Shown piece by piece: positions 23,491 to 34,583 of a stretch of 41,325 nucleotides of DNA. Within the stretch, counting starts at the first letter, position 1; the number at the start of each line of letters is the position of its first letter. The position numbers and the translations under genes are program-made. The DNA is from Lenisia limosa (Eukaryota > Breviatea), in assembly GCA_001655205.1 (NCBI GenBank), contig LPNZ01010670.1, forward strand, positions 1 through 41,325, given 5' to 3'. The notes beneath the pieces were generated by a model. That model had not been told where the DNA came from, did not search any database, and saw nothing but the letters and a program-made list of their open reading frames with translations.

Positions 23491-26400
23491 TCATATGCCG
23501 AATTCATCATGATCAAACCTTCGGCTAGCGTTTCGCGATAAATTATCGCATTCTGGCGACATGTTTATTTCATTGTCATCAGGAATGTGCTCCACTGCCT
23601 GTTCGTTGATAGTGACCTCACGCCTTTCGCTCGGACAAGGGCTACTGGTTTCCACCCTGTGGTAGGAAATGATAATGACAGAAAGCAATTGGTCTGTTTT
23701 TCAGTTTCAGTCCAAAAGTGGTGTAATAGAAAACACCACCAACCTCTCGTCAGTCTCTGGCAAAACTGGCACATTGGTAGTAGACTGCGACCGGGGAGGC
23801 GAAGGTCTCCCCGTTTCACCCCACTTCTGCACAAAACCGCTGTCACCAATTTCTGTTGGAGGCGCTGTGAAGAGAAGACCCGCCTGAATCGTGAATAAAC
23901 GTTCATAGGTAGTAGGCAATACTGGTCCCTACCTGATGGTGTCTCTTTGGCCGTGAGTTAACAGGAAGAATTACAGTTGGTTCTTTTGCGGCCTTTGGAG
24001 GCTTCGTGAGGTCTCTAACGTACCAAACTCTGACAGGTAAGGAATCAACAGGATAAAAATTCAGAGAACTTGTTCCTTAAGACTCACCCAAGAATGGTCA
24101 GGATAAAGAACAGTGCAGAGATCCAGGCAGTGACCGTCCAAAAGTCCGACCAAATGCTAGCAGGAGGAAGGTCCGTGTTCATGCACCACAGGCTGAGCAA
24201 TCAATACCAAAACTAAGTTGTCCGAGGGATAAATAAGCTCAACCAGAGGCAAACAAACCATGCAACGAAGATAGCAATATCAGTGGTCAGAATGAGCATC
24301 AACACGTAGAGCTCCCAAGTCAAAAGGCGGTTACGCGAACTGAACTTGTGACTTGCAATAAAAAGGGCTTCACCTAACACCAAGCTGTCCTAGATCACAT
24401 TCATTTTAAGGAAAAAGTGACACTATTCAAAAATATACAAAAATATATCACAGCTTCTGAGAGTACTGGAGTCAACATAGCCATCAAACCTATCAAGTGA
24501 TGCGTTGACCAGGATATCAAGAGCCTCCATTTCACCCACAACTTGCTTCATATTATTGAGAACAATCTCAATCTAAAGAGATCAAAATTCGCGAGCAAAC
24601 CAATCTCTAGTCCAGTGATTTACTCCGTCAATAATAAGATGCCAAAACCACCCACCGCATTGCAGTAGGTTTCCAACAGCTCCTCAAAAGCTTCTTCGTC
24701 ACCTTCCAAAACGGAGGTCGGTACAATGGACTGTGAACGTTGTGACGCTCCACATCTACTGAGTCAGCTGGTCCTGGAATTGTAACCTGTGCTTCACTCC
24801 AACCCTTGTTGAGCTGCGCGATTCGACGATAAACAAAGGTACTGGATCTCTTGTGGTTCATCCAAATAGCCATCCAGCATCTCGGTCAGCTCCTCGGTGA
24901 CTGCCGTGAAGGCTGTGATCCTGGGTTGTTAATTGTGCTTAATTCCTTTGTTTTAATACGATCCTATCAAGGCTCCCCTCAGAAAACGCTATGAGAAAGC
25001 ACAAATATGGTCCCCTTTCCAATCACTAACCTTGAACGACTTTCGTAGAGGTCTTGAAGGAGGGAATCAGACACCCGATTTTTTATCTGTGGAATTTAAA
25101 AATATAGAGTATTCACTCTTGATTATTGACAATCATAAGGCATCAATCACTCCATACTTTAATGTCATTCGATACTATATACTTTTGCTTGAGTCTATCA
25201 AAACTATCAGAACATTAATCTGTTCCCACACAGATTCAGTTCGCATACCTTATCAAGGTTCCTCCGAGCCTGACTTGCAAGAGTCTCGGACTCCCCCATG
25301 AGCATTGTCGTCTGGGGGGTTAGTGCAATTGATTTTTATTATTTTTAGTCAAAATAAGTATAAATATTATCCGCGGTACAATTTACCTAAAATTGTCTCC
25401 CCAGAAGGAGGTAGTTCAAAATAAAAATAATTGAGCACTTAAAATTTCAACTTTTTTTTTAGTCAAGGAATAAAAATCAATCGCCCACTTGGACTCTGTT
25501 TATCAATGCCCAATCTGCTGCCCTGTACCCCTCTTTCGCAATTCCGTTCGTTATCAGCAGCAATGCGTTCCAGTTTGAAATACCAGGTTTTAAAAACGTT
25601 TTATAATTATTGTTTCAACATTCAGAGAACCTTTTTCCAAAGTTTGTATCACTATTCATTTATCGAGAGACCTACCAAGAACTCAAGAATAGTGTCGACA
25701 GCAACGATCTCAAAGGGATACCCGATGCTTTCGGGGGCAACCTGCGGTGGTTATGGGCAATAATATTCAAAAAAAAATAGAAGAACCCCTGTGTCAACAA
25801 AGAGCATCCGAAGCGAAGCATCATCAGCAAGACCAGTAAAAACCAGTTTACAATCAACTATAGCTTGTTGTATTGATGGCAGTATTTGCCATATTACTTG
25901 GTTTTACTCTGATACCAAGGTTCCAAAAGATTAGAAAACTAGTATCTGAATACCTGTCTCTTCCGAAGGTCTTCTGTGCACATTTTTGTTGCTTTCAGCA
26001 AGTCTGCTCGACTGGGAGGGAAGAAGAAAAACACAGACTTGTGGCAGATCACTGCTTTGATATGCTGTTTCGTTAAAAAGCACTTGTTGTATCATACACC
26101 ATTGCATGTTATCATATTAAAAAAGGCTCAACCCAAACGCCCTCATACAGGCACCACCAAAACAATGCAGTTTGTTCGTGAGAGCATTGCAGACACCTCA
26201 CGACCGGGAACTGACTAAAATAGTTATGGCTGGTTTCGTTTGGTGGGCCAGGATGGTCTGACAATGAAATTGTTAATAACAGTCCCTTCCGGACCTCAAG
26301 ATATCGAAGGTCTCGTGGATGGATGCCAAATCGTGCACAAGCCCCTTTCTTCGAAAATTCTGTGAAGTAATCAGAGGAGATTTTCATGGTGAAAGCTCTC

Positions 26401-26594
26401 NNNNNNNNNNNNNNNNNNNNNNNNNNNNNNNNNNNNNNNNNNNNNNNNNNNNNNNNNNNNNNNNNNNNNNNNNNNNNNNNNNNNNNNNNNNNNNNNNNNN
26501 NNNNNNNNNNNNNNNNNNNNNNNNNNNNNNNNNNNNTACCCTTTGTCTTTTGAATTCCATCTTCTGTCAACTCAATGCAATGATACACTCGCAT
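23491..26594 (-). CDS. MRS2/CorA-like magnesium channel with altered GMN motif
   Basis: MRS2/CorA proteins form pentameric Mg2+ channels with two C-terminal helices joined by a G-M-N loop. The ATG at 26594 opens MRVYHCIELTEDGIQKTKG (before gap 26401-26536). Then come RFGIHPRDLRYLEVRKG (cf. MRS2 'PARDLR'), SAMLSRTNCIVLVVP, ESIGYPFEIVAVDTILEFL (cf. 'LPFE..ALE'), MLMGESETLASQARRNLDK, IKNRVSDSLLQDLYESRSR, ITAFTAVTEELTEMLDGYLD, GDEEAFEELLETYCNA and IEIVLNNMKQVVGEMEALD. TM1 is RLLTWELYVLMLILTTDIAI; TM2 is DFWTVTAWISALFFILTILG. Between them, where MRS2 has 'AGxFGMN', the sequence reads A-C-L-W-C-M-N (CMN codons 24185-24177). A cytosolic tail with KPPKAAKEPTVILPVNSRPK ends HDEFGI-TGA. The joints used here are in phase. 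Several donors are GTGGGT or GTGAGT. The cell compartment is not evident. Confidence 0.82.
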
Positions 26595-27683
26595 CTAAAA
26601 TGGGCAATGATACCAAATGTTGTAAAGGGCAATGGGAAAAGGGCCTGTAAAAAGTATGATGGAATTTCTTCTCCTTCTAATAAAGATATGTTACGAAATT
26701 GCTACTCAAACATACAATACGCTTATGAGAAATGCATACCATGATAGACCCCCCCCCCCCCCNNNNNNNNNNNNNNNNNNNNNNNNNNNNNNNNNNNNNN
26801 NNNNNNNNNNNNNNNNNNNNNNNNNNNNNNNNNNNNNNNNNNNNNNNNNNNNNNNNNNNNNNNNNNNNNNNNNNNNNNNNNNNNNNNNNNNNNNNNNNNN
26901 NNNNNNNNNNNNNNNNNNNNNNNNNNNNNNNNNNNNNNNNNNNNNNNNNNNNNNNNNNNNNNNNNNATCAGCAAGGCGACTTCACCTCCTCAATGTATCA
27001 ATAATATAATATGAAAATGGGACATATTTGAAGAGGTCCATAGCGAGGGAGAGAGACATGACAACTTTGAAACGTGGGAGAGATAAACGTATGGATACTT
27101 ATAACACTGCTAAGGTTATAAACGTATGGTTACTTATACTGCTAAGGTTATAAATATAAACAAGTTTATTAGAACACTGAGCACTACACACGATTACCTG
27201 GTGGGGAGAATGACATTGGCCACTAGATCAGTCAAAGAGGGGCAGAGATCACCTCATCATCTATATGGCGTCTGGGTGGCACTGGGAGCAAATACAAAGA
27301 CTCTGTGACAGTGTGGTTTTATGGTGGTGAGTGAAAAGGGTGAGTAGGTACGAGGTGGGTACTTGATTGTATTCTGATAGTATGGTAGCTATTGTGCTGG
27401 TTGGCTGAGAAATGATAGACAACAAGTTCACAAGTTTACTGCAAGTTTAAGATTTGGAGAAATCTGGGCTGAATTCTGGGGGAAAACAAAAAGAATTTTT
27501 AGGTTTTTTTTCAAAAAAAAAAAAATACAATCCTTTTTTTCTGTTGGGGTAAGTCTCTTGCTCTTCATGTAATCATCAAAAAGACAACATTTGCGCATCC
27601 ATACCCCCATGATTGAGCCTGAGATTCAGTAGTGATGTTAACAGTTGAATCAAAAAGTATATATTAACAACGTTACAAGAAAC
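26595..27683. other. Spacer with a 204-base gap and short direct repeats
   Basis: No exon is recognised. The stretch contains the gap 26763-26966 (preceded by a 13-base poly-C run). A direct repeat at about 27083-27155 has two copies of ATAAACGTATGG(A/T)TACTTATA followed by TGCTAAGGTT. A T/A-rich patch lies near 27503-27541. It probably holds the promoter of the MRS2-like gene and the 3' region of the LamG-like gene. Confidence 0.4.
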
Positions 27684-30360
27684 TTAAAAACACTTGGGCT
27701 CAGAATTATGAATCGGCGTCCTGTACCAGACAGTGAAATCACCCGGGTAACGTTCGTCATAGATAATGTTGTCAGCCAGGGTGTCGATAACCTACTTGGG
27801 TTAGAGTAGCCCATATATCATCACGAAAAGACAGCTGAGACGGCTCAAAGGACACCTCTGATAACATTTTCTGCAAATACACTCACTCTATGACGAGCGT
27901 GAATAGTGGAAAAAAGTTGCAGAGAACTCCTCCCCCACACTGCTACACTCACCTCATCATGGCCGATTCCCATCCCTCCAATATCTGCAGCTTGGCTCGG
28001 AGTGAGTCCCTTGTTGAATACTCGAACCTGGGGGGGGGGGGGGTAAACCNNNNNNNNNNNNNNNNNNNNNNNNNNNNNNNNNNNNNNNNNNNNNNNNNNN
28101 NNNNNNNNNNNNNNNNNNNNNNNNNNNNNNNNNNNNNNNNNNNNNNNNNNNNNNNNNNNNNNNNNNNNNNNNNNNNNNNNNNNNNNNNNNNNNNNNNNNN
28201 AGACGAGTCAGAACCCACATATGATACTGTATCGAGTTTCTCCAATAAACGGGCACCATAAGCAGTAGAAACAGGTGTGGTACCGTGGGTTCCAGGAGTA
28301 AATCTCTGGAAGGTGTGATATTATGAAAATCATGGCAGTGCTTTCTTGATGATTATCAGACATTACTAAATTCGAAAATGATACTTACAAGGATATCGTC
28401 CGCAATGCCGCATGAAGCCGTACAAGGGGACCCCGCGAAGACACCATTTACATAAACATCAACCCGGTCTTCACCTGTAGTGTCATTTCAGAGAAAAGCA
28501 GTACACAAACCCATCTTCAGACCAGTTTACAACAATACCCCATGCGTACCCTCAGGATGTTTCACTAAAACATGTGTCCAGGTATCACGTGCTTGAAAGT
28601 GAGTACTGTATTGTGGAAACAAAATATAACCCTGACATACGAAGGGCCTGGACAAGTTTTATTCTCATGGTGTTTTGAATACCGGATCTCAGTCGAGTCT
28701 CAGTACTAAAGAAGTCAGGAGCCAACCATCATATGGAGGAGTTAATTCAAAACAATTGTGTACCATAAGGCCCACAAAATAAAGGAGAAAGGGATACGAT
28801 TCAGTCAAGCCCATGAATGCAATTGCAATGCGGTATCCAGTGTGCCCCAAGGTGTCGCTGTACAAGAAGGTCTGCCTGGTTAGACTGTCGGGAAAAAGAC
28901 TTGAAGAAAATAGGACTGACTTAAACAAAACAACAAAAATAGANNNNNNNNNNNNNNNNNNNNNNNNNNNNNNNNNNNNNNNNNNNNNNNNNNNNNNNNN
29001 NNNNNNNNNNNNNNNNNNNNNNNNNNNNNNNNNNNNNNNNNCCCTGCGGCAGAGGAGGCAAAAGGAAAAGGAGCTGCCATCCCCAGCTGTCCTGAGTAAC
29101 CTCCAATGATCCCTCCCTGCATAATGAAACGCATATGATATGGGATTTCAAGCAATAACCATCAGCACCATCATATAATATTCATAAAAGGGATCAGCTT
29201 GGCCAAAAAACACGCCAAAAATATGATAATAGCCAAGGATAAGATAAGTTTCACTTTTCAGAAAATAATATCATCATAATAAAATATAATATACGATACT
29301 AAATGTGATTCACCAATTAGGTGAGTAAGTGGAGAGGAGACGCTTCGCTCAACACCACATCTTGGTGACCCTGAAGTGCGCTTACATGCCTGAAGTTGTA
29401 ACACAAATAAAAAGATCTTACTCAAGGTAATTGGATGAAAAACAGAAATATCTTATGGTATTAAGATGCTCATAAGTAATTGAACAGGTGACTGGAATCT
29501 ACGTTAAAAGAATAGAATGAGGGTTAATCTGAATGTATCAGAGTGTTAATCATCATATAGTTATCATATCACTTTTGGTTCAGTTTCTACAAATGTATCT
29601 TAACATATCTGACAAAATAAAAACAGCACATCTATCATTATATAGTATATGATTATGATTTATTGGACATTTATACTTCCAAGACCTACAATTACAACAA
29701 AAACGCAGTTTTCAAGAGGGAAGGGAACATCAATACTGTCGGCTGAAGCTTTGAGCTTTCTTTTTTTTTTAATATTCAAAATAGATCCCTGAAGAACCCA
29801 CTCACTGTAAACTGGCAACGAAGGTTACCCAAACCCTAACATGTCGTCCACCAGTAACACCATCAAGCTCAATCACTGTTTCTCTGGAAGGGCCTCGAAT
29901 GCTCTTCACCTGAAAATGTCACAAAAGCCCCAACGGGTCAAAATGCAATGGAAAAGAATTAAACCAAAACATAGTGACACACTGTTTTATATGTATGCCT
30001 TCCTAATAAGCAGAAATACTTATTCGTGTTATACATCTTATATTATATCATATATGTCTGTAATGAGTCATAGTCTGACCAACACTTAAAAAGTCATCAG
30101 CCGTTCTCCCTAGCGCTGTGATATCAACTTTGAAGTGGAACCGTCCGCTCAAAGTCATACGAATAGCGTCCAATGAACCTAAACACCAACCCAATAAGAA
30201 CAGCAAAAAAAAAACTATAATCATTGCAAGTGGGCAGTGCTATGGAGTGAAATCCTTGTCATCGTTCACTCTCAAATAACTTAAAATGCAAAGGTTATGA
30301 TGAGAGAAGCACCAAAGAAAACAGACTTACCAGTGGAAGTACTGTCAACGTATCTCTAAA
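27684..30360 (-). CDS. Concanavalin/LamG-like domain protein
   Basis: Minus-strand exons with good splice sites carry a LamG/concanavalin-A-like jelly-roll. Reading 5' to 3': RYVDSTST (about 30353), SLDAIRMTLSGRFHFKVDIT with ALGRTADDF (about 30180-30090), KSIRGPSRETVIELDGVTGG and RHVRVWVTFVAS (29910-29808), GGIIGGYSGQLGMAAPFPFA (29118-29060), TETRLRSGIQNTMRIKLVQA (28707-28645), ARDTWTHVLVKHPEG (28597-28553), EDRVDVYVNGVFAGSPCTAS (28477-28394), AYGARLLEKLDTVSYVGSDS, VRVFNKGLTPSQAADIGGMG (28028-27953), and a last exon VIDTLADNIIYDERYPGDFT ending NSEPKCF-stop (27684). 'W-t-H-V', 'v-Y-V-N-G' and 'V-R-V-F-N-K-G-L-T-P-S-Q' are typical LamG-3 strands; such domains bind sugars or extracellular ligands. 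Start codon and any signal peptide are not found. Gaps 28050-28200 and 28944-29041 lie inside. Confidence 0.65.
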
Positions 30361-31500
30361 ACAAAAAATCAATACGAGATATCATCTGCCACATCTTTGA
30401 ATCTTTAATGCTGCTTCTATCTGGCTTCTAACTTCCTACGCAAACCAGTATATTGTGGCCTCTTCCATTCAACAGACAGACGTGATGAATAATTGCATTT
30501 TTCGCATTGTATGCGGACCGGGATCACTGTATTGCAAACTTTGCCATGATGGGCGCTCTTTTTTGCTATTCAGGTTCTCAGGTTCAACTCAGGTTTTGCT
30601 GTTTAACATTTTAATTTATTTTTGGTGAGTTTTTTTAACTCAGTTTAAAAATAACAATGTCATCAGCCTCTACGTCACTTAAACTGACTGCGGTGGAGTA
30701 CTCTTCCCACTGCCTGAGGTTGTCACAAAGGTCGCAAAAGAGTTTCTAAGTGGGTTCAGCTTGTAAGGTGGCAGGAGATTTGTCTTTGTGAGTCTCCTCC
30801 GATTTGGCATGATTCCAGGCGGTTTCCTCCTCTCATCTAGGAAGCAGTATTTACGCCTCCAAGCCCTAGCTCCCATCTGGATTACTTATATATCCCCTAG
30901 CCTGGTTTCATTTCCCTCCCCTATCCCAACCGTATTCAACAAAATGATGAAACTGTTGACCTCCACTGTCATTCCCCTCAGCCATTGAAGCCTTCATCCC
31001 CTTCCCCCAAGCTGGAGTGCGAAATGGGTTCTGAAGAATGCGCAGCGGTGGCTCCCGATACCACAGTGGGTTGAGAATGAGCTGGTACCACGGTGGGTTG
31101 AGAATGAGCTGATTTCGTGATAAAGGTGAGCTACTGATGAGGGAGGGGATAAGGAGGAGGCTGAGAATATCGGGTGAATGATAACTTCCAGACTTGTGGT
31201 AGTTTTGACTTTCAGACTTGCGGTAGTTTTGACCCAGTGGCTAAGAAGGAGTGTGGCAACCCTGTCAAAGCAAGAGGAAGATGCGTCAGCCACAAAAAGG
31301 GTGGGTGGGGGGATAGTTTATAGATTGTGCCTTCGGTGACATAACTACATGTATAGCTATATCCTCGAAAAAGATCGAAAGTTTCAACCATTCACCTTTA
31401 GAATACGATTGCGGTGTGAAGACCACTGAAGGCTTCTGCACCATGCCAGTGTTCCAGAATGAACGGTGCAAATTTCACATGGGTTGGTTCTTTGTATATA
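30361..31500. other. Spacer with short direct duplications
   Basis: No reliable exon. The region contains three close copies of CAGGTT near 30571-30593, a duplicated TACCAC(A/G)GTGGGTTGAGAATGAGCTG block (about 31060-31112), and a duplicated CAGACTTG(T/C)GGTAGTTTTGAC block (about 31190-31233). The 5' exons of the LamG-like gene may lie here but cannot be told from noise. Confidence 0.4.
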
Positions 31501-31635
31501 GGGCTCCGGGCAATTAATTGGAAAATTAATTGCAAAATTTGAAGTGAGACATACTGTCATGTTAACTCAATTTCTGACACTTTTATTTCAAATTTTGTCA
31601 ATAAATTTCTTCAAAAAATTAATGGCACGGAGCCC
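31501..31635. mobile_element. MITE-like element with imperfect terminal inverted repeats
   Basis: The left end reads GGGCTCCGGGCAATTAATT and the right end, reverse complemented, reads GGGCTCCGTGCCATTAATT. These are 17 of 19 matching, and a second matching block (AAAATTTGAA) lies further in on both sides, so the 135-bp element can fold on itself. It has no ORF and is AT-rich between G/C-rich tips. The left flank is GTATATA and the right flank TGCTCTATA; a target-site duplication is not clear. This fits a non-autonomous foldback/MITE element, though no second copy was found in this window. Confidence 0.65.
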
Positions 31636-32336
31636 TGCTCTATAACACATGTATCAATATGTACTATATCCTTACATTCTCTTTCACATTTCAGACCTGA
31701 TTGATCAGTTAACTCTCGATATTCACGCTGAATCTATGAAGCAGAAAATGTGGGAGAAAAACAAACCAGATTCATTATGTCTTCTTAACCGAACACCAAA
31801 TCCAATCTTTTGTGCGAAATCAATCCTTGTACTCTGAAGTTTGATTTTGGATTAGCTCTCTGCTTTAATAACTACTATCTTCAGTAGGATTAATGCCATA
31901 GGAATGAAATGGCTGAGAAGTTTAGCTCTGTGTGCTCTAAACTCGAAGCTTTGGAGGACTTTACCGGACACACAGATCTAGTAGGCTGACTGAAAGGGGG
32001 GGGGGGGGGNNNNNNNNNNNNNNNNNNNNNNNNNNNNNNNNNNNNNNNNNNNNNNNNNNNNNNNNNNNNNNNNTTTGACAAGACATATTTTTTTCCCGAC
32101 AATAAAACAGGCAATTCCATGTGACCGTTCAGATCCGCCATGTCGCTTGCACGCTATTTGCCCTCTACTACGTAAACCATCAAACCCAATCTGAGATCTT
32201 TGGGGCTGAAGAACAAATGGAAGTGGGAGGGGAGAAGGGGTGGGAGATTGGAGCATGTTTCACTTTTGGTCCAAAAAAAGACTCTTAGAATGGTAATAAT
32301 GCCCTGGTTGAGGAGCAAAACAGATAAAAGGATTTT
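31636..32336. other. Spacer with two possible + strand exons
   Basis: Two segments look weakly coding on the + strand. The first is 31694-31837, after a TTTCAG acceptor, with LIDQLTLDIHAESMKQKMWE and a TGA stop at 31835-31837. The second starts at an ATG near 31908 (MAEKFSSVCSKLEALEDFTG) and ends at a GTAGGC donor before a poly-G run and the gap 32010-32073. No family is recognised and they were not joined to other exons. Confidence 0.25.
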
Positions 32337-32669
32337 TCAGATTAGCTGGGCAGGCTTGGTGAAGGTTGGCAGATCTAAGCAAACAGAGTGAACGAACTAA
32401 CAGTCTTGAAGATACAAAAATGGAAAGTACTAATAGTATACAATGACCCCATTTTAATTAAGAAAGAAGAGCGGATCAGACACCGCCAAGCTAACCTGAA
32501 TGGGTGTGCTGCCCATCTGCCATGGCCTTGGTCACTCCGAAGCCGGCCAGGAAGGCCTTAGACTTGACATCGGACTAAACCAGCTATGGAGCTTTCACTG
32601 AGAAGTTTTGCCTTTTCACATCACCTTTTCGTTGAGCTCCTCACAGTACGCAGGTTCGCTTAAGGTCAT
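32337..32669 (-). CDS. Complete 53-residue protein of unknown function, three exons
   Basis: The ATG is at 32669. Exon 1 (32669-32625) encodes MTLSEPAYCEELNEK, exon 2 (32574-32496) SDVKSKAFLAGFGVTKAMAD with GQHTHS, and exon 3 (32374-32337) DLPTFTKPAQLI then TGA. The introns are 50 bp and 121 bp, both GT-AG, and the exon lengths (45, 79 and 38) keep one frame to the stop. The codons in exon 2 are GC-rich (GCC, AAG, GGC, CTG), unlike the AT-rich surroundings, which supports real coding. No membrane segment, signal peptide or known domain is seen. The TGA end also argues that TGA is a normal stop in this genome. Function unknown. Confidence 0.65.
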
Positions 32670-32697
32670 ACCTTCAAATATTCAGTGAGCAACTCGA

Positions 32698-33800
32698 CCT
32701 CAAGAGTATCGATAACCAAGTATGCTTTTTTCATGTGATTTTAGTTCCCCTGTTATTGTCTTCCTTCCTTATTCCAAAGGTTATTCTCCCCATTGAGAAG
32801 ACAACTGCCAAGAAAGTCAGCACCAAGAAAGTGTTTAAGTAGGGAGAAGGGGTTCAACTCAGTATGTTTTTTTTTTAAGATGGAGGTCAGATAAGACTTT
32901 TAAACACTCTCACTTTGACCTTCACATACCTGGAAAGCCAAAACCAGTCGTAAAGAAAACGGAAAAGAAGCACATCTTAGCTGATGTGATAAGTGCGAAC
33001 GAGAAATGTGGGCCTGGCCTTTTTTTATCATACCATAATATGATATAATAGTATAGTTGGCGCGGTCAGACACTACAACTTTGGATTTATTTCTACATAC
33101 TGTATACTGATTCGTTTGTTTAGGCCTTGATGTTTGGAAGTTGACCTTTTTGGCGGATTATTTCGACACTCATGAGGTAGGCTTTGGCGAGATTACAATG
33201 GGAACCGCTTATTATGGGATACATATCATATTCAGCTGTTTTGCTTGGTGTTTCCTTTATACCCCGGCAGGAGTATTTCGAAGTTGCGAAGGAACACATT
33301 CTCTACAACAGACAGGTTGGTTTTTCTGGCGCGTTGTATATGCTATTGGCAAGTTCTCACTTTGGTTCCCAAATAAAACATCTTATCCATAATCAATTTT
33401 TTGGAACTGAAGGAGACCCATATTTCTTGGCTGAGTATTCCATGCATAATGATCAACACAGAAACCATGCATCCCATCACCATAACAGGCACTAGCACAT
33501 ATCGGGAACAACAAGGCTCTGTACAGTCAGTTCTCCATCGAAAACGACCTTCTTCCTGTAGGCATCCTTTCCTTAGCTTTGGTACTGTCAACCCTTTTTT
33601 TGTTATTTATTTCTTATGCTACCATCTCAATCAACTACGTCAAGAATCTCTTCCTTTTAGGTGGCTCCAGTTCAACTCTTTGTTTAACATCCTCACTTTT
33701 TTTTTTCTTATTTTGTGCTATTATCTTGACGACTGTGTAGGAGCTGACCCCTGGAGTTAACTGGCTCCCAGAGCACCACCTTCACCTTTCAAATGACCTT
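32698..33800 (+). CDS. Unknown protein, conserved-looking exons
   Basis: A chain of + strand exons joins in one frame. LDVWKLTFLADYFDTHE (33126-33177) is followed by EYFEVAKEHILYNRQ (33271-33315), ALAHIGNNKALYSQFSIEND then LLP (33490-33557), VAPVQLF (33661-33681) and ELTPGVNWLPEHHLHLSNDL (33741-33800). Upstream, less certain, are EQLDLKSIDNQ, VILPIEKTTAKKVSTKKVFK and a Lys/Pro-rich IPGKPKPVVKKTEKKHILAD (about 32698-32990). The sharp aromatic and polar pattern suggests a conserved eukaryotic protein, but I do not recognise the family. The start codon and the 3' end are not located; a C-terminal exon near 33900-34035 (ending LRKLLESLGTYCSGG-stop) is possible. Confidence 0.5.
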
Positions 33801-34460
33801 GTAGGCTGTTGGGTGTTTTCGGAGGGGTTTTACAGTAAAACCTATTGAAACTAGGGTTTTTTTTTTTTGCAGTAAAGTCTCAATTGAAACTAGGATCCAG
33901 CAGTTGCTACACAAAGAAACATCCACAGAAAACGACAGAAACAGGAGGACTGCATGAACACACTCAGATAAGTCGGTTAGCTAACTACTTGAGAAAACTA
34001 CTTGAATCACTAGGAACATACTGTTCCGGCGGTTAAACTGTACACAAAAACATCCACACAAAGGACAGAAGCAGGACTTCTTCACGAACACACTTAGAGG
34101 GGGTTAAGACAAAATCGTTATTATTATTTTATTGTATTATAGTATTTGTTGTCTATTATTCAACTGATTGTTGAGAGTGAGTGGGCCGTTTTCTTTGGAT
34201 TTTGCAGCAAATACTCCTAAGGAGTCCTTCTCTTGTTTTTTGTGGTGCTTCGATCATAATTTCGCATTTTGAAAGAACAAAAAATGTCTTCTAAAAAACA
34301 TTCACTACAGTTGAAAGACAAGAAAATAGGAAAATAGGAAAATAGGAAAATAGGAAAATAGGAAAATAGGGAGTTGTTGGCAGCGGTGGAAAACTCTGAG
34401 GAGGTAGTTTAAGACAGGATACTTGTGGCGACGGCAGGTATGACCAAATGAGAAACTTAG
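33801..34460. other. Spacer with duplicated segment
   Basis: Contains two diverged copies of a roughly 55-bp block (about 33908-33968 and 34040-34096), both reading AACATCCACA...GACAGAA(A/G)CAGGA...GAACACACT. They are followed by AT-rich sequence and the 8-bp tandem repeat. A possible 3' exon of the preceding gene was noted but not confirmed. Confidence 0.4.
34319..34370. repeat. 8-bp tandem repeat (AGGAAAAT)n
   Basis: About six uninterrupted copies of AGGAAAAT, ending AAAATAGGG. It lies some 90 bp upstream of the 5S rRNA gene. Confidence 0.92.
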
Positions 34461-34575
34461 GCTACGGTCATACTCTGGGGGTCATCGCGCATCCCGTCCG
34501 CTCTGCGAACGCAAGCCCCAGCAGGCCTTGGTAGTACTGACGTCGGAGACGAGTCGGGAAGGCAGGGTACTGTAG
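34461..34575 (+). rRNA. 5S ribosomal RNA
   Basis: The 115-base segment begins GCTACGGTCATACTCTGG and ends GGCAGGGTACTGTAG. Its ends pair as helix I: CTACGGT (34462-34468) with ACTGTAG (34569-34575), seven pairs including one G-U. Inside are the 5S landmarks: GCATCCCGTCCGCTCTGCGA (cf. the conserved 'GGATCCCGTCCGATCTCCGA' region) and GGCCTTGGTAGTACTGACGT (cf. 'GGTTAGTACTTGGATG'), then GGAGACGAGTCGGGAAGGCA. It is a single copy between protein genes, not part of an array in this window. RNA polymerase III would transcribe it from internal elements. Confidence 0.92.
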
Positions 34576-34583
34576 TTTTTTTT
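34576..34583 (+). terminator. RNA polymerase III T-run terminator
   Basis: Eight T residues follow the 3' end of the 5S rRNA directly, the normal Pol III stop signal. Confidence 0.85.
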
